DNA from: Fluviicola sp.
Lineage (GTDB): Bacteria > Bacteroidota > Bacteroidia > Flavobacteriales_D > Crocinitomicaceae
Length of the DNA stretch: 64,000 nucleotides
Assembly: GCA_017983675.1 (NCBI GenBank)
Contig: JAGOAZ010000007.1
Span: 1-64,000, forward strand
Direction of reading: 5' to 3'
Numbering within the stretch: the first letter of the stretch is position 1; the number at the start of each line of letters is the position of its first letter. The notes under the pieces are model-generated. The model made no database searches and was not told where the DNA came from. It worked only from the letters and a program-made list of their open reading frames with translations. Made by a program: the position numbers and the translations under genes. Shown piece after piece: positions 17,098 through 25,800 of this stretch.

Positions 17098-20000
17098 GTA
17101 AAAAAAAATAATTATGAAACCAAAAATGAATTATTTATCGTTAATCATGATGCTCGCACTTGCTTCCAATGCATTTGCTTATAATCATGAATTTGGAAAG
17201 AGCACGAGTGCTGGCAACAAGCCAAAACCAAGTGTTCAAACCAAAGGAGCAAGTTGTGCTCCAGCCAATTACTATAAAGTAATGGACTTTAATGACGTAA
17301 GTGCACGTTTAGAAACGGGTGGTTTGTTGTTCTTAGACCGTGCGAATGGTGTGGCTGCTTACCGCGTTCCAAAAGGAGGAGCGTCAACAATTATCTATGC
17401 TGCAGCTTTGTGGATGGGTGGAAAAGATTTAAACGGTCAGTTAAAATTAGCTGCTGTTAAATACAGAAATGATGGAAATGATTTCTGGCCTGGACCATTA
17501 ACTGTTGATTTGAATAGTGTTTATTACAATGCAAATGTTCCTCAAGGAGATGACGCGCAACGCCCTTATGGTGAGGCTACTATTGATGCAGATCAGTGTT
17601 TGAAGTATGATAACATTTTTTCTATTTCAAAAGCAGGGGTTTCAACATTCATCACTTGGTGGGAATGTAACAATGTTACTCCTCAACCAGACGGATGTGA
17701 TGATCCAACGCCTCCATCTAATGAGACGATGGCACAAATCATGGCTTGGCCAGGAAATGGCGACCCAACACGTGGACAAGATAATTTCTTAGCGCCATTT
17801 TTTGATAGAAACGAAGATGGAGTTTATAACCCATTAGATCCTTCTGAAGGGGGGGATTACCCTTGGTATGATGACATTTTAGGTCGTGACGATGTAGAAT
17901 GTGGGTCGGACAGACGTGTTACTTTATTTGGTGACCAAACAAACTGGTGGGTGTTTAATGATAAAGGTAACATTCACACGGAATCGGGTGGTGAGCCAAT
18001 TGGTATGGAGATTCACGCGCAAGCTTTCTCGTTTGCAACAGATGATCAAATCAATCAAATGACATTCTATAACTACGAGTTAATCAACCGTGGAACGCAA
18101 ACATTATACGATACGTATTTCTCACAATATGCCGATCCAGATATTGGTAATTATTTAGATGATTATGTTGGTTGTGATGTTTCTCGTGGATTGAGTTACA
18201 TGTACAACAAAGATGGTAATGATGAAACAAATGGATCTGTTATTGGTTGGGGTCAAAATCCACCTGCAATTGGTTTCGATTTCTTTGAAGGACCTTACCA
18301 GGATCCAGATGGCGATGACAATCCTGGACCTGAATACGATTCTCTTACAAACACAATCATTGTTCCAGATGTAGCAACGGCTGTTGCAGGAAATGGTATT
18401 GTTTACAAAGGTTTAGGTATTGGTTTTAACGATGGTATAGTTGATAATGAGCGTTACGGAATGCGTAAGTTTAGTATTTATGCTGGTCAAGGTGCTGGTG
18501 TAGGACAAGGTGATCCAAATTCGCAAAATCAGTATTACAACTACATGAGTGGAAAGTGGCAGTTTGGTGATCAATTGAATTTTGGTGGAACTGGTTTCAT
18601 TCCTGGTGCTGGAACATCAATTCCAACAAACTACATGTTCCCAGGTGATTCTGATCCATTAGATTGGGCAACTTCTGGTGTGGCAACTCCATATGATTGG
18701 TCACAATCAACTCCAACTGGTCCAGGTTCACCTGAAGCAAATGCAGCTGACTGGCGATTTGTTCAATCTGCAGGTCCGTTTACTTTACGTCCAGGAGCGG
18801 TTAATAACATTACAGTTGGTATCGTTTATGCGCGTAGCTACGAGGGTGAAGTGTTGTCTTCTGTAAATGCATTGAAAACAGCTGATACGAAAGCACAAGC
18901 GTTGTTTGATAACTGTTTCCGTATTTTGGAACCACCTCATGCACCAGTTTTGCAAATACAAGAATTGGGGAATGAGTTGATTTTGATGTTAGACAATCCG
19001 AATAACTCGAATAACTTCCAAGAGGCTTATAAAGAAGAGGATAAAATCAATATTATTGATCCAGCTGGAACGAGCATTATTTATGATAAATTCTACCGTT
19101 TTGAAGGATACCAAATTTATCAGATGAAAAATGCGCAAGTATCTATTACTGATATTGAAGATCCAACAAAAGCGCGTTTGGTTGCACAATGTGATATTAA
19201 AAACGGTGTAAAACGTTTGATCAACTTTGAATTTGATGAAGCATTAGGTTTCGCTGTACCAAATGAAAAAGTGAAAGGTTCTGATTTAGGAATCAAACAC
19301 ACATTCAGAATTACAGAAGATTATTTTGCAACAGGTTCAAGAACTTTGGTTAACCACAAAACATATTATTATGTTGCGGTGGCTTATGGTTACAATAACT
19401 TTAAAACGTATAATCCAAACGATCCGCAATTGTTAGATGGTCAAAAATTACCATACTTACGTTCACGTATCAATGCGGATGGAACTGCAATTCAAGCGAA
19501 AGCGGGTGTACCACACTTTGTATCTCCTGAATTAGGTGGAACAATTCAAAATTCTGTTTACGGACAAACACCACGTATTACACGTTTGGATGGAGTTGGA
19601 AATGGAAACAACAATTTGGAATTGACAAAAGCGTCAGAAGATAAAATTGTTGCGGATGGTTTCATGGCTACACCAGAGTATGATTACAACGGTGGTCCAA
19701 TCAATGTGAAAGTTGTCGATCCATTAAATGTAGTAGGTGGTTATTTCGAATGTAAGTTCCGTGATTACGGAGTAGCAGGAGGAATCGACTCATCAAACTG
19801 GGTAGTTTATCGTTATGCGTCTAAAAACAGCAATGTCATTATTGACTCTGTGTCATCAGAAACAACAATTGCACAAGGTAACGAGCAAATTGTACCACAA
19901 TGGGGTGTTTCTATTGAGATCATGCAACACAAGTATTACTTCCCTGATAATGCGGGTCAAGCAGTACAAAAAATCACAGATCCAATTGCATCTTCAATAG

Positions 20001-21299
20001 AGTTCAAAGATTCTACTAAAAAATGGTTGTCATTTATTCAAGATGACGCATCATTCACACCGTTCAACTGGATTCGTTCAGGAACATTTGTTGCACAAGA
20101 TACAGATACAACAGGATTTACAGGTGCAGCTTATTTGAACCCATTCTGTTACAACGATGAAGTTGGAAAAGATCCAGAGAAGTTGTACACGAAAATGTTG
20201 AATGGCGGTGCTGCACCGCACAAATTAATTGGAACGAAATGTGATTTCATGCCAGTTCGAGTACCAGCAGCATTTGGCCCATATCCATCAGCGAAGCAAA
20301 ATGCGAGTATTTCGTTCTTGCCAAGTGTCGATATTGTTATCACATCTGACAAATCGAAATGGACACGTTGTGTAGTAGTTGAATTGGGTGGAGATCAAAA
20401 CTTAAACCAAGGAAATGCAAAACCTGGAGAATTGAGAAAACGTAATTCTGTTGATAAAAACGGAAACGATGATAACTCAGGTACACAAGGAATGGGTTGG
20501 TTCCCAGGTTATGCAATAGATTTGGAAACGGGAGCTCGTTTACACATGGCATTTGGAGAGAACTCTTTCTTAGGAGGATATAACGGAGGTGACATGGTTT
20601 GGAATCCAACATCAACGTTATTTGATAACAACGGTTATCCAGTAGCAGGTGGTTTACAACCAATTTGGGTGTTTGGTTACAACATCAATAATGAAGGTTG
20701 TCCAAACTACGATGGCGTGAACAACTGGGTGTACGATCAGTACAAAACAGCAACTTCTTCATCGTATAGAAAATTGTTTACAAGTTTGACTTGGGTATTG
20801 AATACTGTAACGGCATTTGACCATACAGCATTAGAGACAGATGTACGCATGAAATTGCGAGTAAACAAAGAGTACAATGATTTCACCGCAACTGGATTAA
20901 ATGGTGGTAAACCAATGTACGGTTGGAGCATGGACGATATCAAAACAACAACGGCGAGTCAAGATGCATTAACGAATGGTTTAGACTTAATCAATGTTGT
21001 TCCAAATCCTTACTATGCGTTCTCTGAGTACGAAAGAAACCGTATTGATACACGTGTGAAGATTACAAACTTACCAGATCAATGTACGGTAACAATTTAC
21101 AACGTGAGTGGTAAAATGGTTCGTCAATTCAAGAAGGACAATTTGGTTACGAGTATTGATTGGGATTTGAAAAACTCAATTGGTGTTCCGATTTCAAGTG
21201 GTGTTTACATTATCCATGTAGAAGTACCAGGAGTTGGAGAGCGAATTATTAAGTTCTTTGGTGGAATGCGCCAAATTGACCTAGAGAGTATTTAATCAC
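17082..21299 (+). repeat. Copy 1 of the duplicated large-gene segment
   Basis: This segment is colinear with 22863-27080 at a constant offset of 5781 over the gene body. Uninterrupted identity includes 19661-19953 (293 bases) and 21074-21243 (170 bases). Matching stops four bases after the stop codon. Other stretches differ at many synonymous positions, which gives a mosaic pattern. Confidence 0.95.
17114..21295 (+). CDS. Large exported protein, copy 1 of a duplicated pair, function unknown
   Basis: A 1393-residue protein with a signal peptide (about 1-22, ending NAFA). The body is rich in aromatic and Asp/Asn residues and carries EF-hand-like acidic loops at residue 231 (DRNEDGVYNPLD) and at about 397 (DPDGDDNPGPEYD), possible Ca2+ sites. 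The last hundred residues begin VVPNPYYAFSE and contain VTIYNVSGKMVRQF and ISSGVYIIHVEV, as in T9SS sorting or FlgD-Ig-like domains. About twelve residues (FFGGMRQIDLESI) extend past the usual end. No enzyme motif was recognised. It sits between a TonB receptor and a PorV-like barrel (16- and 23-base gaps), which suggests a joint outer-membrane complex. The paralogue at 22895 has the same length. Confidence 0.85.
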   Translation: MKPKMNYLSLIMMLALASNAFAYNHEFGKSTSAGNKPKPSVQTKGASCAPANYYKVMDFNDVSARLETGGLLFLDRANGVAAYRVPKGGASTIIYAAALWMGGKDLNGQLKLAAVKYRNDGNDFWPGPLTVDLNSVYYNANVPQGDDAQRPYGEATIDADQCLKYDNIFSISKAGVSTFITWWECNNVTPQPDGCDDPTPPSNETMAQIMAWPGNGDPTRGQDNFLAPFFDRNEDGVYNPLDPSEGGDYPWYDDILGRDDVECGSDRRVTLFGDQTNWWVFNDKGNIHTESGGEPIGMEIHAQAFSFATDDQINQMTFYNYELINRGTQTLYDTYFSQYADPDIGNYLDDYVGCDVSRGLSYMYNKDGNDETNGSVIGWGQNPPAIGFDFFEGPYQDPDGDDNPGPEYDSLTNTIIVPDVATAVAGNGIVYKGLGIGFNDGIVDNERYGMRKFSIYAGQGAGVGQGDPNSQNQYYNYMSGKWQFGDQLNFGGTGFIPGAGTSIPTNYMFPGDSDPLDWATSGVATPYDWSQSTPTGPGSPEANAADWRFVQSAGPFTLRPGAVNNITVGIVYARSYEGEVLSSVNALKTADTKAQALFDNCFRILEPPHAPVLQIQELGNELILMLDNPNNSNNFQEAYKEEDKINIIDPAGTSIIYDKFYRFEGYQIYQMKNAQVSITDIEDPTKARLVAQCDIKNGVKRLINFEFDEALGFAVPNEKVKGSDLGIKHTFRITEDYFATGSRTLVNHKTYYYVAVAYGYNNFKTYNPNDPQLLDGQKLPYLRSRINADGTAIQAKAGVPHFVSPELGGTIQNSVYGQTPRITRLDGVGNGNNNLELTKASEDKIVADGFMATPEYDYNGGPINVKVVDPLNVVGGYFECKFRDYGVAGGIDSSNWVVYRYASKNSNVIIDSVSSETTIAQGNEQIVPQWGVSIEIMQHKYYFPDNAGQAVQKITDPIASSIEFKDSTKKWLSFIQDDASFTPFNWIRSGTFVAQDTDTTGFTGAAYLNPFCYNDEVGKDPEKLYTKMLNGGAAPHKLIGTKCDFMPVRVPAAFGPYPSAKQNASISFLPSVDIVITSDKSKWTRCVVVELGGDQNLNQGNAKPGELRKRNSVDKNGNDDNSGTQGMGWFPGYAIDLETGARLHMAFGENSFLGGYNGGDMVWNPTSTLFDNNGYPVAGGLQPIWVFGYNINNEGCPNYDGVNNWVYDQYKTATSSSYRKLFTSLTWVLNTVTAFDHTALETDVRMKLRVNKEYNDFTATGLNGGKPMYGWSMDDIKTTTASQDALTNGLDLINVVPNPYYAFSEYERNRIDTRVKITNLPDQCTVTIYNVSGKMVRQFKKDNLVTSIDWDLKNSIGVPISSGVYIIHVEVPGVGERIIKFFGGMRQIDLESI

Positions 21300-21318
21300 T
21301 ACTGTAAAGATTTAAGAT

Positions 21319-22383
21319 ATGAAATCGATTAATAAATTAATTAAATATACAGCGCTTGCTGGAGTAGTCTTTGGCTACTCTAGCGCATTCGCTGGTAACG
21401 AAGACCGTATTGGTTCTGCTGGAGCGTCTCAGTTGTTGATTAATCCTTGGACAAGAAGTATTGCAATTGGTGATGCTGGTGTTGCAAGTACAACAGGTTT
21501 AGAAGCGACTTATACGAACATTGCTGGTCTTGCATTTACTGACAAAACACAGATTAAGTTCAATAGAACAAATTGGTTAGGTACAGCTGGTATTGCATTA
21601 AATGCGGCTGGTTTTGCTCAACGAATTTCTGAGTCTTCTGTTATTGCTGTTTCTGTTCAGTCGATGAACTTTGGTGATATCCAAATCACAACAGTTGATT
21701 TACCTGAAGGTGGAATCGGAACGTTTTCTCCACGTATGAATGTATTCAATGTTGGGTATGCGAAAAGTTTCTCCTCATCTATCTATGGAGGAATTAACTT
21801 CAAAGTACTTTCTGAGAGTAGTTCTAATTTACGTGCTTCAGGTATTGCACTTGATGCGGGTATTCGATATGTAACAGGTGAACAAGACCAAATCAAGTTT
21901 GGTATTGCATTGAAAAATGTTGGTCCTGTAATGAAATACAAAGGAGATGGTTTATCAACAGAAATCAACTATTTGAACGATGGTAACATTGCAACAGTTG
22001 AACAACGTTCATCAACTTATGAATTACCGTCATTATTAAATATTGGTGGTTCTTATGATTTCATTTTCTCTGAAAATTCAAAATTGATATTATCTGGAGC
22101 GTTTACAGCAAATTCATTTCAACGTGACCAATACCGTATTGGTTTGGATTATGGAATGATTACTGAAAAAGCAGCATTTAATTTCCGTGGAGGGTATGTT
22201 TATGAGAAATTCTTGTTATCTACTGAAAACAGATCAAATGCATTAACAGGTTTAACTGCAGGTTTCTCTGCTGATGCATTGGTAGGTAAAAACAAATCTG
22301 GTTTAGGTTTAGAATACGCAATGCGTTTAGCTGGTCAATTTGGAATCATTCATACTTTTGGATTGACTTTCAATTTGAAATAA
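21319..22383 (+). CDS. PorV/PorQ family outer-membrane beta-barrel protein
   Basis: A 354-residue protein with a signal peptide (about 1-25). The N-terminal signature GAGASQLL-like stretch (SAGASQLLINPWTRSIAIGDAG) followed by TYTNIAGLA is the family hallmark: an all-helix-free FadL-like barrel with a conserved NPAGLA-type turn, here NIAGLA. The sequence then alternates in short amphipathic strands and ends FGLTFNLK. PorV carries T9SS cargo to the surface attachment complex and PorQ takes part in surface deposition. This cassette-linked paralogue could serve the neighbouring 1393-residue protein, which is inference. A 26-codon remnant of a second copy lies at 27102-27179. A strong terminator follows 28 bases after the stop. 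Confidence 0.82.
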   Translation: MKSINKLIKYTALAGVVFGYSSAFAGNEDRIGSAGASQLLINPWTRSIAIGDAGVASTTGLEATYTNIAGLAFTDKTQIKFNRTNWLGTAGIALNAAGFAQRISESSVIAVSVQSMNFGDIQITTVDLPEGGIGTFSPRMNVFNVGYAKSFSSSIYGGINFKVLSESSSNLRASGIALDAGIRYVTGEQDQIKFGIALKNVGPVMKYKGDGLSTEINYLNDGNIATVEQRSSTYELPSLLNIGGSYDFIFSENSKLILSGAFTANSFQRDQYRIGLDYGMITEKAAFNFRGGYVYEKFLLSTENRSNALTGLTAGFSADALVGKNKSGLGLEYAMRLAGQFGIIHTFGLTFNLK

Positions 22384-22410
22384 AATAAAATACCAACGAT
22401 ATGTTGTAAA

Positions 22411-22440
22411 AGAGAGTCCAATGGGCTCTCTTTTTTTTTA
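22411..22440 (+). terminator. Rho-independent terminator T1 after the cassette
   Basis: A 9-bp stem (AGAGAGTCC / GGGCTCTCT, one G-U pair) with an AAT loop is followed by a run of nine T residues. It closes the receptor - large protein - PorV-like transcript. The same stem is duplicated at 27204-27234. Confidence 0.9.
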
Positions 22441-22478
22441 CTCTTTTTTCTCAATTAAGTTTCATTATTTTTTTCTAA

Positions 22479-22879
22479 TGAATCTGTTAATAGCGTTGTT
22501 CCAACGAACGAAACAGTAATTAATATATCAACCCTACAATCCATCACTTTTCTATTCATCGTTATTTTATAGACAAAATTCTCGTTGATTAAGATTCAAA
22601 TTATTTTGATCTATCACAGATTGATATTGTTAATAAATCACCGTTCTTCCATATTTCTAGTTCTGTTTCCAACCCTTTCAAAACGACGAACGTTTAAGTA
22701 TTTACAGAGCAAGGGATAACTGGGATATTGTTAGATACTTAGGTCACCAGAAAATCAACAATCGATTCATAATCATTTAAAAGAATAGATTAAGAAGTAA
22801 TTCTTTCATATCAATTCAGAATCTGTTCAATAGAAACACTCAATGAACCTTTCGCTTAGCTGTAAAGTTTGATTATTAA
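22479..22879 (+). pseudogene. Degraded 3' end of a second TonB-dependent receptor gene
   Basis: This apparent 454-base intergenic gap aligns colinearly with the last 380 or so bases of the receptor gene (about 16720-17097). The final codons 22847-22879 read T-F-R-L-A-V-K-F-D-Y-stop, matching T-I-R-L-G-V-K-F-D-F-stop. Twenty bases at 22750-22769 are identical to 16966-16985. In another frame, YRARDNWDIVRYLGH at about 22700-22747 matches YRATGNWNDDGYLAS. Stops and frameshifts interrupt it, so it is not coding. Alignment is clear from about 22640 onward and weaker back to 22479. The first 3.4 kb of this gene copy is missing. Confidence 0.85.
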
Positions 22880-25800
22880 GTAAAAAAATTAATTATGAAA
22901 CCAAAAACGAATTATTTATCGTTATTCATGATGCTCGCACTTACATCCAATGTATTTGCATATAATCATGATTTAGGAAAGAGCACAAATGCAGGCAATA
23001 AGCCAAAACCGAGTGTTCAAACCAAAGGAGCAAGTTGTGCTCCAGCCAATTACTACAAAGAGATGGCCTTTAATGATGTTAGTGCACGTTTAGAAACGGG
23101 AGGTTTGTTGTTTAATGACCGTGCGAATGGTGTTGCTGCTTACCGCGTTCCCAAAGGTGGAGCAGCAACTATTATCTATGCTGCAGCTTTGTGGATGGGT
23201 GGAAAAGATTATAGCGGTCAGTTAAAAATAGCTGCTGTTCGATACAGAGATACAGGCAATGATTTCTGGCCTGGACCATTAACTGTTGATTTGAATAGTG
23301 TTTATTACAATGCAAATGTTCCTCAAGGAGATAATGCACAACGCCCATACGGGGAAGCAACTATCGATGCGGATCAATGTTTGAAGTATGATAACATTTT
23401 TTCTATTTCAAAAGCAGGTGTTTCAACATTCATCACTTGGTGGGAATGTAACAACCTAACACCTCAACCAGACGGATGTGATGATCCAACACCTCCTTCA
23501 AATGAGACGATGGCTCAAATATTGGCTTGGCCAGGAAATGGAGACCCAACACGTGGTCAAGATAACTTCTTAGCACCTTTCTATGACAGAAATGAAGATG
23601 GTGTTTATAATCCATTAGACCCAACAGAAGGTGGTGATTATCCTTGGTATGATGACATTTTAGGTCGTAACGATGTAGAATGTGGATCGGATAGACGTGT
23701 TACTTTATTTGGTGACCAAACAAACTGGTGGGTGTTTAATGATAAAGGTAATATTCACACGGAATCGGGTGGTGAGCCAATTGGTATGGAGATTCACGCA
23801 CAAGCTTTCTCGTTTGCATCAGATGACCAAATCAACCAAATGACATTCTATAACTACGAGTTAATCAACCGTGGTACACAAACATTATACGATACCTATT
23901 TCTCACAATATGCCGATCCAGATATTGGTAACTATCAAGATGATTATGCTGGATGTGATGTTTCTCGCGGATTGAGTTACATGTATAACAATGATTTGGA
24001 TGATCAAACTCAAGGACCAGCAATTGGATGGGGTCAAAATCCACCTGCAATTGGTTTTGATTTCTTTGAAGGGCCTTACCAAGATCCAGATGGTTTAGAC
24101 AATCCTGGTCCTGTGTTAGATACTCTTACAAACACGATCATTACTCCTGCTGTTTCAGTAGCATTAGCAGGTAATGGTATTGTTTACAAAGGTTTAGGTA
24201 TTGGTTTTAAAGACACTATTGTTGATAATGAGCGATATGGAATGCGTAAGTTTGGTGTATATGCTGGTAATGGAGCAGGAGTAGGTCAAAGTGATCCAAT
24301 GACTCAAAATCAGTTTTACAACTACATGATTGGAAAGTGGCAATTTGGTGACCAATGGTATTTTGGCGGTACTGGCTTCCAACCAGGTCCTGGAACATCA
24401 ATTCCAACAAACTACATGTTCCCAGGTGATTCCGATCCATTGGATTGGGCAACGGAAGGTGTGCCAACTCCTTATGATTGGTCAATGTATGAACCAACCG
24501 GTACGGGATCAACTCCTTTGCCAGGTAAAGATCAGCGATTTGTTCAATCAGCAGGCCCATTTACTTTACGTCCAGGAGCGGTAAATAATATTACAGTTGG
24601 TATCGTTTATGCACGTAGCTACGAGGGTGAAGTGTTGTCTTCTGTAAATGCTTTGAAAACAGCCGATACAAAAGCACAAGCATTGTTTGATAACTGTTTC
24701 CGTATTTTGGAACCACCTCATGCACCAGTATTACAAATCCAAGAATTAGGGAATGAGTTGATTTTGATGTTAGACAATCCAAACAATTCAAATAACTTCC
24801 AAGAAGCTTATAAAGAAGAAGATAAAGTGAATATTATTGATCCAGCTGGAACAAATATTATTTATGATAAATTCTACCGTTTTGAAGGATACCAAATTTA
24901 TCAGATGAAAAATGCGCAAGTTTCTATTTCTGATATTGAAGATCCAACAAAAGCGCGTTTGGTTGCACAATGTGATAATAAAAATGGCGTGAAACGTCTG
25001 GTGAACTTTGAATATGATGATGAATTAAAACTTGTTATACCAAATGAAAAAGTGAAAGGTTCAGATTTAGGAATCAAACACACATTCAGAATTACGGAAG
25101 ATTATTTTGCAACAGGTTCAAGAACTTTGGTTAACCACAAAACTTATTATTATGTTGCGGTTGCTTATGGTTACAATAACTTCAAAACATATATTCAAGA
25201 TGATCCGCAATCGTTAGATGGTCAAAAACTACCATACTTACGTTCACGTATCAATGCAGATGGTACTGCAATTGAAGCAAAAGTTGGTGTGCCACACTTT
25301 GTGTCTCCTGAATTAGGTGGAACAATTCAAAATTCTGTTTACGGACAAACACCACGTATAACGCGTTTGGATGGAGTTGGAAATGGAAACAACAATTTGG
25401 AATTGACACAAGCGTCAGAAGATAAAATTGTTGCGGATGGCTTCATGGCTACACCAGAGTATGATTACAACGGTGGTCCAATCAATGTGAAAGTTGTCGA
25501 TCCATTAAATGTAGTAGGTGGTTATTTCGAATGTAAGTTCCGTGATTACGGAGTAGCAGGAGGAATCGACTCATCAAACTGGGTAGTTTATCGTTATGCG
25601 TCTAAAAACAGCAATGTCATTATTGACTCTGTGTCATCAGAAACAACAATTGCACAAGGTAACGAGCAAATTGTACCACAATGGGGTGTTTCTATTGAGA
25701 TCATGCAACACAAGTATTACTTCCCTGATAATGCAGGCACAGCAGTACAAAAAATCACAGATCCAATTGCTTCGTCGATAGAATTCAAAGATTCCACCAA

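Noticed and set aside
13324..21295. SusC/SusD polysaccharide utilisation pair
   Set aside because: The protein after the TonB receptor is 1393 residues, has no SusD-like lipoprotein signal or TPR fold, and ends in a sorting-like domain. No glycoside hydrolase is nearby.
22441..22894. Regulatory RNA or riboswitch in the long gap before copy 2
   Set aside because: The sequence is explained by colinear similarity to the receptor 3' end with frameshifts. No independent conserved fold was needed.
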